Assembly: GCA_046297935.1 (NCBI GenBank) | Contig: JBKBHA010000003.1 | Span: 377,683-441,682 of the forward strand | Origin: CAYMZZ01 sp046297935 | GTDB taxonomy: Bacteria; Bacteroidota; Bacteroidia; Chitinophagales; Chitinophagaceae | Reading direction: 5' to 3' | DNA length: 64,000 bases | Shown here: piece after piece, positions 51,580-60,965 of the stretch | How the letters are laid out: each line of letters opens with the position of its first letter | Position numbering within the stretch: the stretch's first letter is position 1 | Notes under the pieces: generated by a model | What the model was told of the DNA's origin: nothing | Database searches by the model: none | The model's input: the letters and a program-made list of their open reading frames with translations, nothing else | Program-made: the position numbers and the translations under genes

Positions 51580-51719
51580 GTTTTAAGATTTAGAATTAAT
51601 AAGATAAGTCTTTAGGACTCTGAAACGTTTTTAACTATCGTTGGTTCCAAAATGGATTGTACAATCGGCGACATCAGGTTGTTCAAATCAATACTTTTTA
51701 CAACCTTTATTAGTCGGAT

Positions 51720-53609
51720 ATGGTCTCAAGAATCATGCAAATAAAAGGTATTGGCAGGTTTATTAACATGCAAACCGAACATTTGGAACTCGGTACCAAT
51801 ACACTTGTGTTTGGTCAAAATACAGCCGGCAAAAGTACGCTCACCGATATTTTCTGGTCTTTAAAAACAGGAGACCCTGCATTGATCGAAGGACGAAGAA
51901 CGTTTGGATATTCGGGACCACAGCAGGTTGAATTGCAGGGTTCTAACGGTTTCTTTTATACTTATCCCGGGGCTGCGTGGAACGAAGGAAACAGTTTGAT
52001 TGAAATTTTCGACACGCAGTTTATCAATGAAAATATATTCGAAGGAAATGAAATCCATTTCGACAACCAACAAAAGCTTCACAACATCATCATCGGCGGC
52101 GAGGGAAAAAGGCTAAGTGACGATTTAATGAAATGCCACGAGCGCTTCGCTCAAATTACAAAAGAAAAAACAGATCGTACCAAATACTTCAATCGGGCAT
52201 TTGAAAAGAAAATATTGATGCCAGATTTTCAGCATCTGCCAAAATTCGACGACCCCGAGCGATTAATAAAAGAACTGCAGTCGACAATTGAGGTGGCATC
52301 GAACCAGGAAAAAATTCGGGAGACTTTTGAATCCGTTCTCAAGCTGCTTGATAATATCGTACAACAGCCTACCAAGGCAATTCTGCAGCGCACTTTAGAA
52401 ACCAATGCCGATGCAGTTGTATCACATATTCAGCAAAACTGGAAAAACCCGGAACACTCGGTTCATTTTTTACAAACCGGTTTAGAACTTACTAAAGGAG
52501 ATGAAAAGAGTTGCGTGTTCTGTGGCCAACAACTAAATGCCTCGGCTATTGCATTGCTTAAGACCTATTCCCAGGTGTTTTCTGAAGAATACAAGAAATT
52601 CCAGTTGCAGGTTGCTGCTACGGTCGACAGGTTCGAAAAGTTTAATCCTGTCCAGATTATTGAAAATTTAAAGGATAAGCTACAGGTTGTTGCTGTAAAT
52701 CTGGATCTGTCGGCGATTGATACCAACAGGCTCACAAAAATCAAACGCTCAGCCGAAGCTGAGTTCCGTGTCAAAAAAGATGACCTTTCTTCAGTGGCGG
52801 ATTTTACAGCCTTCGACGAATTGATCTCGATCTTTCAAACAATTGAAGCGCAGGTACACTCGCTGGCCAAAAAATTTATATTCAGCACCGAAGCCGATCT
52901 GGCCAGCCTTCGAAATAAAATTTTTGAAGTAGAAATGTCCAAAATCAGGCATACGGAGATATGGGACGATTTTTTCAAAAAGGAAGCGGAATTGGACGCT
53001 GAACAGGCTGCTGTAAAGCAGCAGCGTGAAATGTTGCGAGAACGGCTTGCGGGTTATAGCGAAGCGCTTTACCAAACTCATTTCAATAGCATCAATAAAC
53101 TGCTTTCCGAAATGGGTGCCGACTTTCGCATATCCGAATTCAAGCCATTGAAAAAGCTGGTAGGAAAATCAGAAAGGTTATTTGAAATTGAATTCTACGA
53201 TCAATACAGAATTCTGATTAGTGAAATTGCCCCGAATCAGCCCAAGTTCAAAAACTCACTCAGTGAAAGCGACAAACGTTTACTGGCCTTCGCCTTCTTC
53301 TTTTCGCTGCTTTTGCATGATGAAAAGCTAGAAGAGAAAATAGTATTGTTCGATGATCCTTTCTCGAGCTTTGACATGCACCGTCGCGCGAAAATAGTTG
53401 AGCTTCTGGCCAACCCATATCTTATTTCAGAAGAAGGCGAAAGGATAGAAAAAAAGTTCGGTCAGTTGATCGTACTAACACACGAAGCCGAGTTTTTCCA
53501 GCTTTTATCTGAGACCCTTCAATCACCCACCAGACTTGAGATTGTTGACGACGGGTTTGAAAATAAAGTCAGAAAAAGTACGCTGAAGGAATACGAACCA
53601 CAGGTATAG
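51720..53609 (+). CDS. AAA_13-family ATPase with zinc-hook-like motif (RloC/PrrC-like)
   Basis: 629 residues. SMC/ABC-type head split in two: Walker A GQNTAGKST (32-40), signature LSESDKRLLAF (from 514), Walker B IVLFDDPFSSFD (541-552) and switch His in VLTHEAEFF (588). Between the halves is a coiled coil with CVFC (Cys 265 and 268), a zinc-hook-like Cx2C apex. FDTQFINENIFEG (97-109) is typical of AAA_13. RloC and PrrC carry a C-terminal anticodon nuclease; this protein stops about 41 residues after the switch His, so no nuclease domain is present. No partner gene adjoins. Role unknown; DNA repair or defence are both possible. Confidence 0.85.
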   Translation: MVSRIMQIKGIGRFINMQTEHLELGTNTLVFGQNTAGKSTLTDIFWSLKTGDPALIEGRRTFGYSGPQQVELQGSNGFFYTYPGAAWNEGNSLIEIFDTQFINENIFEGNEIHFDNQQKLHNIIIGGEGKRLSDDLMKCHERFAQITKEKTDRTKYFNRAFEKKILMPDFQHLPKFDDPERLIKELQSTIEVASNQEKIRETFESVLKLLDNIVQQPTKAILQRTLETNADAVVSHIQQNWKNPEHSVHFLQTGLELTKGDEKSCVFCGQQLNASAIALLKTYSQVFSEEYKKFQLQVAATVDRFEKFNPVQIIENLKDKLQVVAVNLDLSAIDTNRLTKIKRSAEAEFRVKKDDLSSVADFTAFDELISIFQTIEAQVHSLAKKFIFSTEADLASLRNKIFEVEMSKIRHTEIWDDFFKKEAELDAEQAAVKQQREMLRERLAGYSEALYQTHFNSINKLLSEMGADFRISEFKPLKKLVGKSERLFEIEFYDQYRILISEIAPNQPKFKNSLSESDKRLLAFAFFFSLLLHDEKLEEKIVLFDDPFSSFDMHRRAKIVELLANPYLISEEGERIEKKFGQLIVLTHEAEFFQLLSETLQSPTRLEIVDDGFENKVRKSTLKEYEPQV

Positions 53610-53769
53610 CCTCAAATCTCCCCTAGCTCAGGCGGGATATTACCAGTTGGCGCTGCTTCGGGAAACAAAAATCCAGCCGCCTGATCCAATAAATCTGGCT
53701 CATAACAAATTACAACTATTTTAAATATTGTAGTAACTTACTCCTATTCTTAACACCAAAACCAACTGT

Positions 53770-54033
53770 ATGCAGGAACTGATTATTAATCTTATCTCTG
53801 GTGCTGCTGGTGGTAATGCTATCGGCGGCTTGCTCAAGAAATTTAACATGGGTCCGATTCTCAACACAATTACCGGACTGATTGGCGGATTTGGTGGCGG
53901 CAAGCTGCTGGAAATGCTCAACAGCGGCGGCGACCTTAACAGCACTGTTTCTCAGATCATTGGTGGTGTTGGCGGTGGCGGCATCCTCACCGCGATTGTT
54001 GGATTCATCAAGAACAAAATGATGGCCAAGTAA
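53770..54033 (+). CDS. Small Gly-rich protein of unknown function
   Basis: 87 residues: amphipathic start (MQELIINLISGAAGGNAIGG), two Gly-rich hydrophobic segments (about 35-47 and 64-80) and a Lys-rich end. It could sit in or on a membrane. A terminator follows at 54042. It is separated from the ATPase gene by 160 bp. I do not recognise a family. Confidence 0.68.
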   Translation: MQELIINLISGAAGGNAIGGLLKKFNMGPILNTITGLIGGFGGGKLLEMLNSGGDLNSTVSQIIGGVGGGGILTAIVGFIKNKMMAK

Positions 54034-54041
54034 CTAAGAAT

Positions 54042-54074
54042 CCAGGATCCCATTGGGGTCCTGGCTCTGTTTTC
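54042..54074 (+). terminator. Terminator after the Gly-rich protein gene
   Basis: CCAGGATCCC (54042-54051) and GGGGTCCTGG (54055-54064) pair over 10 bp with one G-T pair and an ATT loop, followed by CTCTGTTTTCC. Confidence 0.75.
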
Positions 54075-54212
54075 CAATATTTACCAGAATTTTTGCGAGG
54101 TTGTTCTGAAATCTTATCCGTTGTTGCTGCAACAAAAAATGGCAATGTCTGTAGCAATTAATGCGTGATTTTCACTTGTTGCGAGGCGGGATTCTGTATC
54201 TCATCGCTTTTA

Positions 54213-54659
54213 TCAAAACACCAAATGCTCCTTGTGCCTAACCTTCTCGGGCAATAACTCAATCACGAGCTGCACGCCGGCAATGCTTCGAATAGCGTTC
54301 ATGCGTTGTTGCAGATCGGCGTCACTCACCCAATCATCTTTCATAAGCCAGAGAAAATCGAGGTGCTTGAACTCTGGCAGCAGATACTCACCTTCAAATT
54401 GATTTTTGTATAGGTAATGGGCAAGAGATCCGGTGGGTTCGTAGTAGTCAAATACGGTAAAAAAATAATCGCGCTTCTTTTTCTGTAGTCGGATTTCAAT
54501 ATCATTGTTGATCCGAAAGTCCATGCCCAATAAATTGTTGAGCTGCCAGCAGAACTGATAATCCTTAACGGGTGCCATGATGCCAAGCAGACGCGTTTCG
54601 TCGAAAAACGCTTCGGCGAGATCATGGTTGTTGAGGGATAACTTGAAGTTGCGTTCCAC
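54213..54659 (-). CDS. IPExxxVDY family protein
   Basis: 148 residues starting at GTG 54659. The lineage-specific motif appears as LLPEFKHLDFLWL (the usual form is IPExxxVDY). The N-terminal LLGIMAPVKDYQFCWQLNNLLGMDFR and IEIRLQKKKRDYFFTVFDYYEP stretches also match the family. The function is unknown. It starts 55 bp beyond the M28 peptidase stop and may share its transcript. Confidence 0.82.
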   Translation of the reverse strand: MERNFKLSLNNHDLAEAFFDETRLLGIMAPVKDYQFCWQLNNLLGMDFRINNDIEIRLQKKKRDYFFTVFDYYEPTGSLAHYLYKNQFEGEYLLPEFKHLDFLWLMKDDWVSDADLQQRMNAIRSIAGVQLVIELLPEKVRHKEHLVF

Positions 54660-54714
54660 TTTTCTTTACAGTTTTCTTCCTGGAATAGAACTCACCAAAC
54701 GGGTTTTGTCTTAT

Positions 54715-56364
54715 TTAAAAAACCAATTCCGCCTCTACTGTCTCATCTCCCCTTTTAAAGCGTATGGTTGTTTTCTGACCCTTCTCAAATTTATTCAATA
54801 CCTGCATATAATCCTGTACAGATCCTATACTAATATCTCCTATTTTGACGATGATATCACCAGCCTTTAATCCCGCTTTTGCTCCCGGACGACCTTCGGT
54901 GGCGCCATCAATACGCATGCCGTTGCCGGCAAATGTATAATCGGGCATCACGCCCAATGTCACTTTAAAGGATGTGGCGCGTGCGGCCTCTTCACGGGTC
55001 TTTAAAAAGGCAAGTTTCTCATTTTGCTTGTTCAGGTTTTGAATTAGCTGCGCAATATAATTTACAATATGCAGTTGCCCTTCGTAATTGATGAGAGGCG
55101 CATCATCGCTGGGACGATGATAATCCTTGTGCTGCCCGGTAAAGAAAAACAGTACAGGAATGTCTTTGCGGTAAAACGATGTATGATCGCTGGGGCCGGT
55201 ACCGCTGCTATCGAGCTTGATTCCGAAGGCAAGCTTTTTTTGCTGCGGATCAATTACAGACGCCCAGGTGGGTGAAGTGCCATAACCGCCAATAGCAACC
55301 GTCTTAGTACTATCGTTCAAACGGCCAACCATATCCATATTGATCATATAGTTGGCTTTCGACAAATCAATGGTTGGATGCTCTGTAAAATACTTTGAGC
55401 CAAACAAACCGAGTTCTTCTCCGGAAAATGCAATGAAGAGGTAATTGTTATTCTTCGATTTTGATGCTTTCAAAATTCGGGCAAGCTCCAGTAAAGCAGC
55501 GGTACCCGAAGCATTGTCGTCTGCACCATTATGAATCAATTTCTCTCCTGTGCGCAACATTGAGTTTCCATCTTCGCCATAGCCCAGGTGATCAAAGTGT
55601 GCACCCAGAATTACGGTATTCGCCGCCCCGTTGTCGATATAACCAACAACGTTATGGCCGGTGCGGGTTTTTTCGGTAAACTTTACATTAAACCGGATAG
55701 GAATACTGGCCGTAACGTCGCTGAAGTATTTTTTTGCCGCGTCGCGGGAAAGGTAAATTACCGGAATTTTAAGCGCCGCATCCTTACTGAGAGGATCGAA
55801 CTTTAATTTGTCGTCGATGGCTGAACTATTGAAAAGAATAACGGCTGTTGCTCCACGGTCGTAAGCCTTAGCAGTATTCTTCTTTATATAATCGTGAATG
55901 TCGAAATGGGGGTTCTGTGCATTTTCTTCCAGCACATCTTTCAGATCAACGAACCAGGGCATATCGGCCTCCTGCAACGCAACAGCCGGCTGAGCCTCTA
56001 TCGATTTTTCGGCGCTATAGGGCAAAGCAAAATATTCACTTGCCGACAATGCTTTATCGTTTACCTGAAAATAGGCTGATGCATCAGCCTTGCGACCTTC
56101 GTGAATAGGAAAGGGTTGAAAAAAACCGTCCTCGCCTTTTGCTGTCAAACCTGCCTGCTGCATCTGGGTCCGGATATATTCCATTGCCAGCTTCTCGCCT
56201 TCGCTCCCTGCCCGGCGACCCTCTAATTTATCATCGGCCAGATACGCAACATGCGCTTTTAGATTAGCCAAGGTCAGTTTATCAGCTTTTTTTAGCTTCT
56301 GTGAAAAGGCGCTAATCGCTACCATCAAAAAAAATCCAAGTGCAAAACCCTCTTTAATATTCAT
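54715..56364 (-). CDS. Secreted M28 peptidase with C-terminal PDZ domain
   Basis: 549 residues, signal peptide ending ISAFSQ. A protease-associated-like region precedes the M28 core: LGAHFDHLGYG, IHNGADDNASGTAALLELA, FIAFSGEELGLFGSKYF, YMINMDMVGRL and HKDYHRPSDD, which together give the two-zinc ligand set (His, Asp, Glu, Asp, His) and the catalytic Glu in GEE. The PDZ domain (about 465-549) carries GRPGAKAGLKAGDIIVKIGD. It is an aminopeptidase of the bacterial envelope. Confidence 0.92.
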   Translation of the reverse strand: MNIKEGFALGFFLMVAISAFSQKLKKADKLTLANLKAHVAYLADDKLEGRRAGSEGEKLAMEYIRTQMQQAGLTAKGEDGFFQPFPIHEGRKADASAYFQVNDKALSASEYFALPYSAEKSIEAQPAVALQEADMPWFVDLKDVLEENAQNPHFDIHDYIKKNTAKAYDRGATAVILFNSSAIDDKLKFDPLSKDAALKIPVIYLSRDAAKKYFSDVTASIPIRFNVKFTEKTRTGHNVVGYIDNGAANTVILGAHFDHLGYGEDGNSMLRTGEKLIHNGADDNASGTAALLELARILKASKSKNNNYLFIAFSGEELGLFGSKYFTEHPTIDLSKANYMINMDMVGRLNDSTKTVAIGGYGTSPTWASVIDPQQKKLAFGIKLDSSGTGPSDHTSFYRKDIPVLFFFTGQHKDYHRPSDDAPLINYEGQLHIVNYIAQLIQNLNKQNEKLAFLKTREEAARATSFKVTLGVMPDYTFAGNGMRIDGATEGRPGAKAGLKAGDIIVKIGDISIGSVQDYMQVLNKFEKGQKTTIRFKRGDETVEAELVF

Positions 56365-56569
56365 CTCGAAAACGCTTTAATTTTTAACTGGCAATTTTGC
56401 AGTAGACGGGCCTGCGGCCCGGCAATTGTAAAATTGTTTTGGCAAAGGTATTAACCCTGATTATCAACAAAGTCAGAAATCAGCAATTTGTCTTGGTAGA
56501 GGCGATTTAATCGTAATTCGTAAATCAATTTCCTCTCGCACATCTATTTTTGCAACCCGAATCATCATT

Positions 56570-58684
56570 TTGAACAAAAGGCCACTTCATATTGCTCTGG
56601 TTGGTAATCCCAACAGCGGAAAAAGCTCGCTTTTCAACTGCCTTACCGGTTTAAAGCAAAAAGTGGGCAATTTTCCCGGAGTTACAGTCGACAAGAGATC
56701 CGGCAGCACTACAATAGCAGGTAGCTCGGCATCAGTGATCGACCTGCCTGGTAGTTACAGCCTTTACCCCCGCCGGCTCGATGAATGGGTGAGTTACCGG
56801 GTACTGTTACAACAGGATGCCGATCTGCAGGCAGATGTGGTGGTGGCAGTGGCTGACGCGAGCAATTTGAAGCGTAACTTATTGTTTTGTACGCAATTAA
56901 TTGATCTCAAAATACCGGTAGTGGTTGCCCTGACCATGATGGATATCGCGCAAAAAAAGGGAATTCGGATCGATCTTGCCGAGTTGGAACGCGAACTGGG
57001 CGTGCCCGTAATTGCGGTCAACCCACGTAAGATGAAGGGCATTGCATCACTGAAAAAGGCGATTGAACAGACTGCACAGGGTCTTTATAAACCGCCCGTG
57101 AACGACTTTATCGATAATCTGGCACTGGCGCCGAAAGCGATCGATTCTGTGCGCTCCATTTTTCCGCAGTTGAGCGACTATGGGGCGATCCATTATCTGA
57201 TCAATCATGAAGAGTTTCGGATAGAGGCTGAGGGCCAAAATCAGATTGAAAAAATCGAGAAGGACAACAATTTTAACCCTACCAAGACTCAGGGCGAAGA
57301 AATTTTGCAGCGTTATACCCGAATCCGACACATTATGCAACAGACTGTGTCGGAGCCGGACCCTTTACAGCAATCGTTATTTACCGAAAAACTTGATAAC
57401 ATATTACTTCACCGTCGCTGGGGCTACCTCATTTTGCTGGCGGTGCTTTATCTGTTGTTTCAGGCGGTTTTTTGGATGGCCTCGTATCCCATGGACTGGA
57501 TAGATGCAGGAACGGCCAACTTCAGCAACTGGATGGGTGAAGTGCTTCCGGAAAACTGGTTTACGGATTTACTCATCAACGGTATCATAGCCGGATTGGG
57601 TGGTATCATCATATTTATTCCACAGATCGCCATACTATTTGGCATTATAACCATTTTAGAAGACACAGGCTATATGGCGCGCATCAGTTTTATGACTGAC
57701 CGGCTGATGAGGAGCGTGGGGCTCAATGGAAAAAGTGTGATGCCAATGATCAGCGGTTTTGCCTGCGCTATACCTGCTGTAATGAGCGCTCGCAATATTG
57801 AAAACCGAAAAGAACGACTGCTCACAATTTTGATCACACCATTGATGAGCTGCTCAGCGCGATTGCCGGTGTATACTATTTTAATTGGTTTGGTTATTCC
57901 TAACAAATACCTGCTTGGCTTTATTGGCCTGCAGGGCCTTGTAATGCTCGGACTGTATCTTCTTGGTTTTGTGATGGCATTAATTGTTTCGTACGTAGCA
58001 AAATGGTTTATCAAAATTCAGGAGAAAAGCTATTTCATTCTTGAATTACCCATGTACAGATCGCCTCGCTGGAAAAATGTGGGACAAACCATGATCGATA
58101 AGGCGAGGATCTTTGTGGTGGATGCTGGTAAGGTTATCATGGTTATCAGTCTGGTACTTTGGGCATTGAGCTCTTATGGACCGAAAGAAGATATGCGCCG
58201 GGCCACTGAAAATTATGAGCTCGCGCTGGCTCAGCCAGGTGCTGACCCTGCAGAAGTTGCCATCAGCTACGATAATGCGAAACTCGAAAACTCCTATATA
58301 GGCCAATTTGGTAAAGCAATTGAGCCAGCCATACAGCCGCTCGGATACGACTGGAAAATAGGAATTGCATTGCTTACTTCTTTTGCAGCACGTGAAGTAT
58401 TTGTAGGAACAATGGCTACATTGTATAGTGTAGGGGGTGAAGAAAATGAAGGACCTTTAAAAGAAAAAATGCGAGCGGCCGTACGACCGAATGGCCAACC
58501 GCTCTATACGCTGGCCACGGGCGTTTCGCTCATGTTGTTTTACGTATTCGCTATGCAATGTATGAGTACGCTTGCTGTTGTGCGACGCGAGACACGCAGT
58601 TGGAAATGGCCGATCATACAATTGGTGTATATGACAGCACTTGCCTATATCATGAGCTTTGTTGCCTATCAGCTACTCAGTTAA
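56570..58684 (+). CDS. feoB: Ferrous iron transporter FeoB
   Basis: 704 residues from TTG 56570 (no ATG nearby in frame). The N-terminal G domain has GNPNSGKS (12-19), VDKRSG, DLPGSYSLYP and TMMD; a helical GDI-like spacer follows, then the membrane domain with Gate motifs (GLGGIIIFIPQIAILFGI and CAIPAVMSARNI, SCSARLPVYTIL). The second Gate and C-terminal helices (FAAREVFVGTMATLYSVG, FAMQCMSTLAVVRRE) are complete. It imports Fe2+. The feoA-like gene lies 4 kb away. Its end overlaps the convergent hydrolase gene by 8 bp. Confidence 0.95.
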   Translation: MNKRPLHIALVGNPNSGKSSLFNCLTGLKQKVGNFPGVTVDKRSGSTTIAGSSASVIDLPGSYSLYPRRLDEWVSYRVLLQQDADLQADVVVAVADASNLKRNLLFCTQLIDLKIPVVVALTMMDIAQKKGIRIDLAELERELGVPVIAVNPRKMKGIASLKKAIEQTAQGLYKPPVNDFIDNLALAPKAIDSVRSIFPQLSDYGAIHYLINHEEFRIEAEGQNQIEKIEKDNNFNPTKTQGEEILQRYTRIRHIMQQTVSEPDPLQQSLFTEKLDNILLHRRWGYLILLAVLYLLFQAVFWMASYPMDWIDAGTANFSNWMGEVLPENWFTDLLINGIIAGLGGIIIFIPQIAILFGIITILEDTGYMARISFMTDRLMRSVGLNGKSVMPMISGFACAIPAVMSARNIENRKERLLTILITPLMSCSARLPVYTILIGLVIPNKYLLGFIGLQGLVMLGLYLLGFVMALIVSYVAKWFIKIQEKSYFILELPMYRSPRWKNVGQTMIDKARIFVVDAGKVIMVISLVLWALSSYGPKEDMRRATENYELALAQPGADPAEVAISYDNAKLENSYIGQFGKAIEPAIQPLGYDWKIGIALLTSFAAREVFVGTMATLYSVGGEENEGPLKEKMRAAVRPNGQPLYTLATGVSLMLFYVFAMQCMSTLAVVRRETRSWKWPIIQLVYMTALAYIMSFVAYQLLS

Positions 58685-59573
58685 CTGGTGCCTGCCAGCC
58701 ATCTTTGGGTTCAAAATAATCCCACAACATTTTGGATAATTTCCTGGCGAGAGCCCAGGCCTCATTGTCGTGGGTCCAGCTTATGTCTTTGTTGTTTTTG
58801 GTGAAAATGCAAAATATATAGGGATTGTTGGGCGCATTCACGAGCAACACTTCGCTGCGCGATGCATTTACGCAGCCGTTTTTGCTAAAGACTTCCACAT
58901 AGGGTGGAATTTGTGAAAGAGCTTCATCCTCGTCCCAAAAATTGCGTCCCAACACCCGCATCATCCGATCACAAACGGCAGTGTTGAAGAGCCGATTTCG
59001 ATAAATGGATTCAAAAATTTGTGCCATTTCCAAAGGGCTGGTCTGGCCCCAACCATACGCCGCACGGCTTGATTCCCTACCAGGAGTGCGCGAGTTGACA
59101 CGAGTAACTTTATAACCGAGACTATCGAGCAGTTGATTGATACGCGTTCCCGTACCGGCAAGCTTTTGTAACCAGAGACTGGCTGTGTTGTCGCTGGTGG
59201 TCAACATGAGCATAATAACTTTTTTCAGCAGAATCTTTTCAGCATCACGAAAAGAGCCAAGAATATCTTCTCCTTCGTATAGCAGCGAGTCGCGGTAAAC
59301 AAGGGCGCTGTCGTATTGAAGCTCGCCGCGGCTTATTTTGTCCATTACTCCCAATAGGATAGGCACTTTCACGATGCTTGCTGTTGGAAAAATGCTGTCG
59401 GCATGAATGCTGGCAATTTTGCCAGTCCGTAGGTTCTTGACATAAATGCCTATGTCGCCATTAAACCCCTTTACAGCCGCCTCGAGCTGACTGGTTAATT
59501 TCTTGTCGACCTTCTGACCATGCAGTGCCGGCTGAAAGGCCAGCAAAAAGACGAAAAAGCAAATTCGGAGCAT
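58677..59573 (-). CDS. Secreted beta-lactamase-fold serine hydrolase (class A-like)
   Basis: 298 residues, signal peptide ending ALHGQ. SxxK is SIVK (Ser 66, Lys 69) in PTASIVKVPIL; SDN is TSDNTAS (126-128). The third motif, normally KTG, reads KNG (230-232) in FSKNGCVNASRSEVL, a Thr-to-Asn change. The omega-loop Glu166 region is not obvious (RTPGRESSRAAYGWG). This fits a class A-like hydrolase, either a beta-lactamase variant or a DD-peptidase relative. It starts 2 bp after the M20 stop, so the two are cotranscribed. Confidence 0.86.
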   Translation of the reverse strand: MLRICFFVFLLAFQPALHGQKVDKKLTSQLEAAVKGFNGDIGIYVKNLRTGKIASIHADSIFPTASIVKVPILLGVMDKISRGELQYDSALVYRDSLLYEGEDILGSFRDAEKILLKKVIMLMLTTSDNTASLWLQKLAGTGTRINQLLDSLGYKVTRVNSRTPGRESSRAAYGWGQTSPLEMAQIFESIYRNRLFNTAVCDRMMRVLGRNFWDEDEALSQIPPYVEVFSKNGCVNASRSEVLLVNAPNNPYIFCIFTKNNKDISWTHDNEAWALARKLSKMLWDYFEPKDGWQAPVN

Positions 59574-59575
59574 AC

Positions 59576-60862
59576 TTATTTCAATTGCAGATATTCAGAA
59601 ATAAAGGTGCAGAAACTGAGTATGCCCGTTTTCATGGCTTCATCTTCTACTTTAAAGATGGGAGTATGGTGCGGCGGTGCTTTTGCAGGATCCAGGTCTT
59701 TTTTCATTCCTCCCAAATAGAGGTATAAGGCCGGAGCACGAGTGCCAAAATAAGAGAAATCTTCAGCTCCGGTTACCCAGGTGCGTTCTTTTACATTTTC
59801 GTCGCCAAGTGTGCGCCGGAAAGCGGGCAACATCCTATTGAGAAGGTCGGGGTCGTTGTAAGTGACAAGTGTTTTGGTGTCGATGCTTACCTCTGCTGTG
59901 GCGCCGGCTGCTTCGGCAATAGTAGTGGCCGTATGTCGTATTCGGTCGTGCACTTCCTTTTGCATTTTGCTATCCAGCGTGCGAATGGTGCCATCTATCA
60001 CACATTCATCGGGAATGATGTTGTTGCGAACACCACCGTTGATTTTTCCGACAGTAATGACCACCGGCGCCTTGGTCAGATCCATTTGGCGGCTAACTAT
60101 ATGTTGAAGGCCTTCAATAATTTGGGCGGCGGCGGCGATGGGGTCGACTCCCAACCAGGGTTGTGAGCCATGGCTTCCCTTACCTTTTATGCGTATGGAG
60201 AACCAGTCGGAAGATGCCATGAATGAACCAGATTTGTAAGCGAGGGTACCGACCGGAGTAGCAGAATTGATGTGTAAACCGAATACGGCATCTACTTTGG
60301 GGTTTTCCATCACCCCTTCTTTAACCATCAGACTTGCGCCCCCCTCTTCACCACTCGGTGGCCCTTCTTCGGCCGGTTGAAACACAAACTTGATTGTGCC
60401 TTTTAACTGTGAGCGGTAACCCGCCATAACCTCGGCCACACTCATCAACATTGCCACATGTGTATCGTGTCCGCAAGCATGCATCACTCCCACCTGCTGA
60501 CCTTCATAAACAGCTTTTTCCTTCGAAACCCATGGCAGCTCGCCAGTCTCGGTAATTGGCAAGCCGTCCATGTCGGCTCGCAATGCAATGCACGGTCCCG
60601 GCTTAGCTCCTTTCAGTATCCCCACGACTCCGGTGTAGGCGACAGAGTCCTGCACTTCCAATCCGAGACTCCGCAAATGGTCTGCTACCATTCGGGCTGT
60701 CTTAAACTCGCGATTGCCCAGTTCCGGAAACTGGTGTAGTTGATGACGCCATTCAATGCATTTCGGTTCCACTCGGTCTATAGCTGACCTGATAGAAGCA
60801 GGAAGCTGTGCATTCATTATGGAAAATGATAATAATGAACTTAGTAGCAATAAAAGGCGCAT
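59576..60862 (-). CDS. Secreted M20 family amidohydrolase
   Basis: 428 residues, signal peptide ending IMNAQ. The metal and catalytic pattern is clear: LRADMDGLPI, VMHACGHDTHVAML, FQPAEEGPPSGEEGGA, and VTGAEDFSYFG with a late HHTP. This is the amidohydrolase/carboxypeptidase subgroup (AbgB, hippurate hydrolase-like) that splits N-acyl amino acids or similar amides. The natural substrate is unknown. With the downstream serine hydrolase it could act on cell-wall or N-acylated fragments (inference). Confidence 0.92.
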   Translation of the reverse strand: MRLLLLLSSLLSFSIMNAQLPASIRSAIDRVEPKCIEWRHQLHQFPELGNREFKTARMVADHLRSLGLEVQDSVAYTGVVGILKGAKPGPCIALRADMDGLPITETGELPWVSKEKAVYEGQQVGVMHACGHDTHVAMLMSVAEVMAGYRSQLKGTIKFVFQPAEEGPPSGEEGGASLMVKEGVMENPKVDAVFGLHINSATPVGTLAYKSGSFMASSDWFSIRIKGKGSHGSQPWLGVDPIAAAAQIIEGLQHIVSRQMDLTKAPVVITVGKINGGVRNNIIPDECVIDGTIRTLDSKMQKEVHDRIRHTATTIAEAAGATAEVSIDTKTLVTYNDPDLLNRMLPAFRRTLGDENVKERTWVTGAEDFSYFGTRAPALYLYLGGMKKDLDPAKAPPHHTPIFKVEDEAMKTGILSFCTFISEYLQLK

Positions 60863-60965
60863 GCAAAAAATTTTCTGAATTTACCACAAAAATTGGTTGA
60901 ATCGTTTAACTTGACGGGGCTTTACGTCCCTGCTATTCTCAAATCATCTTATTTGACATCTGAAG

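Noticed and set aside
54118..54133. TTGTTGC-T-GCAACAA palindrome, similar in words to the merC operator
   Set aside because: The half-sites are in the opposite order and it lies downstream of both flanking genes, not in a promoter.
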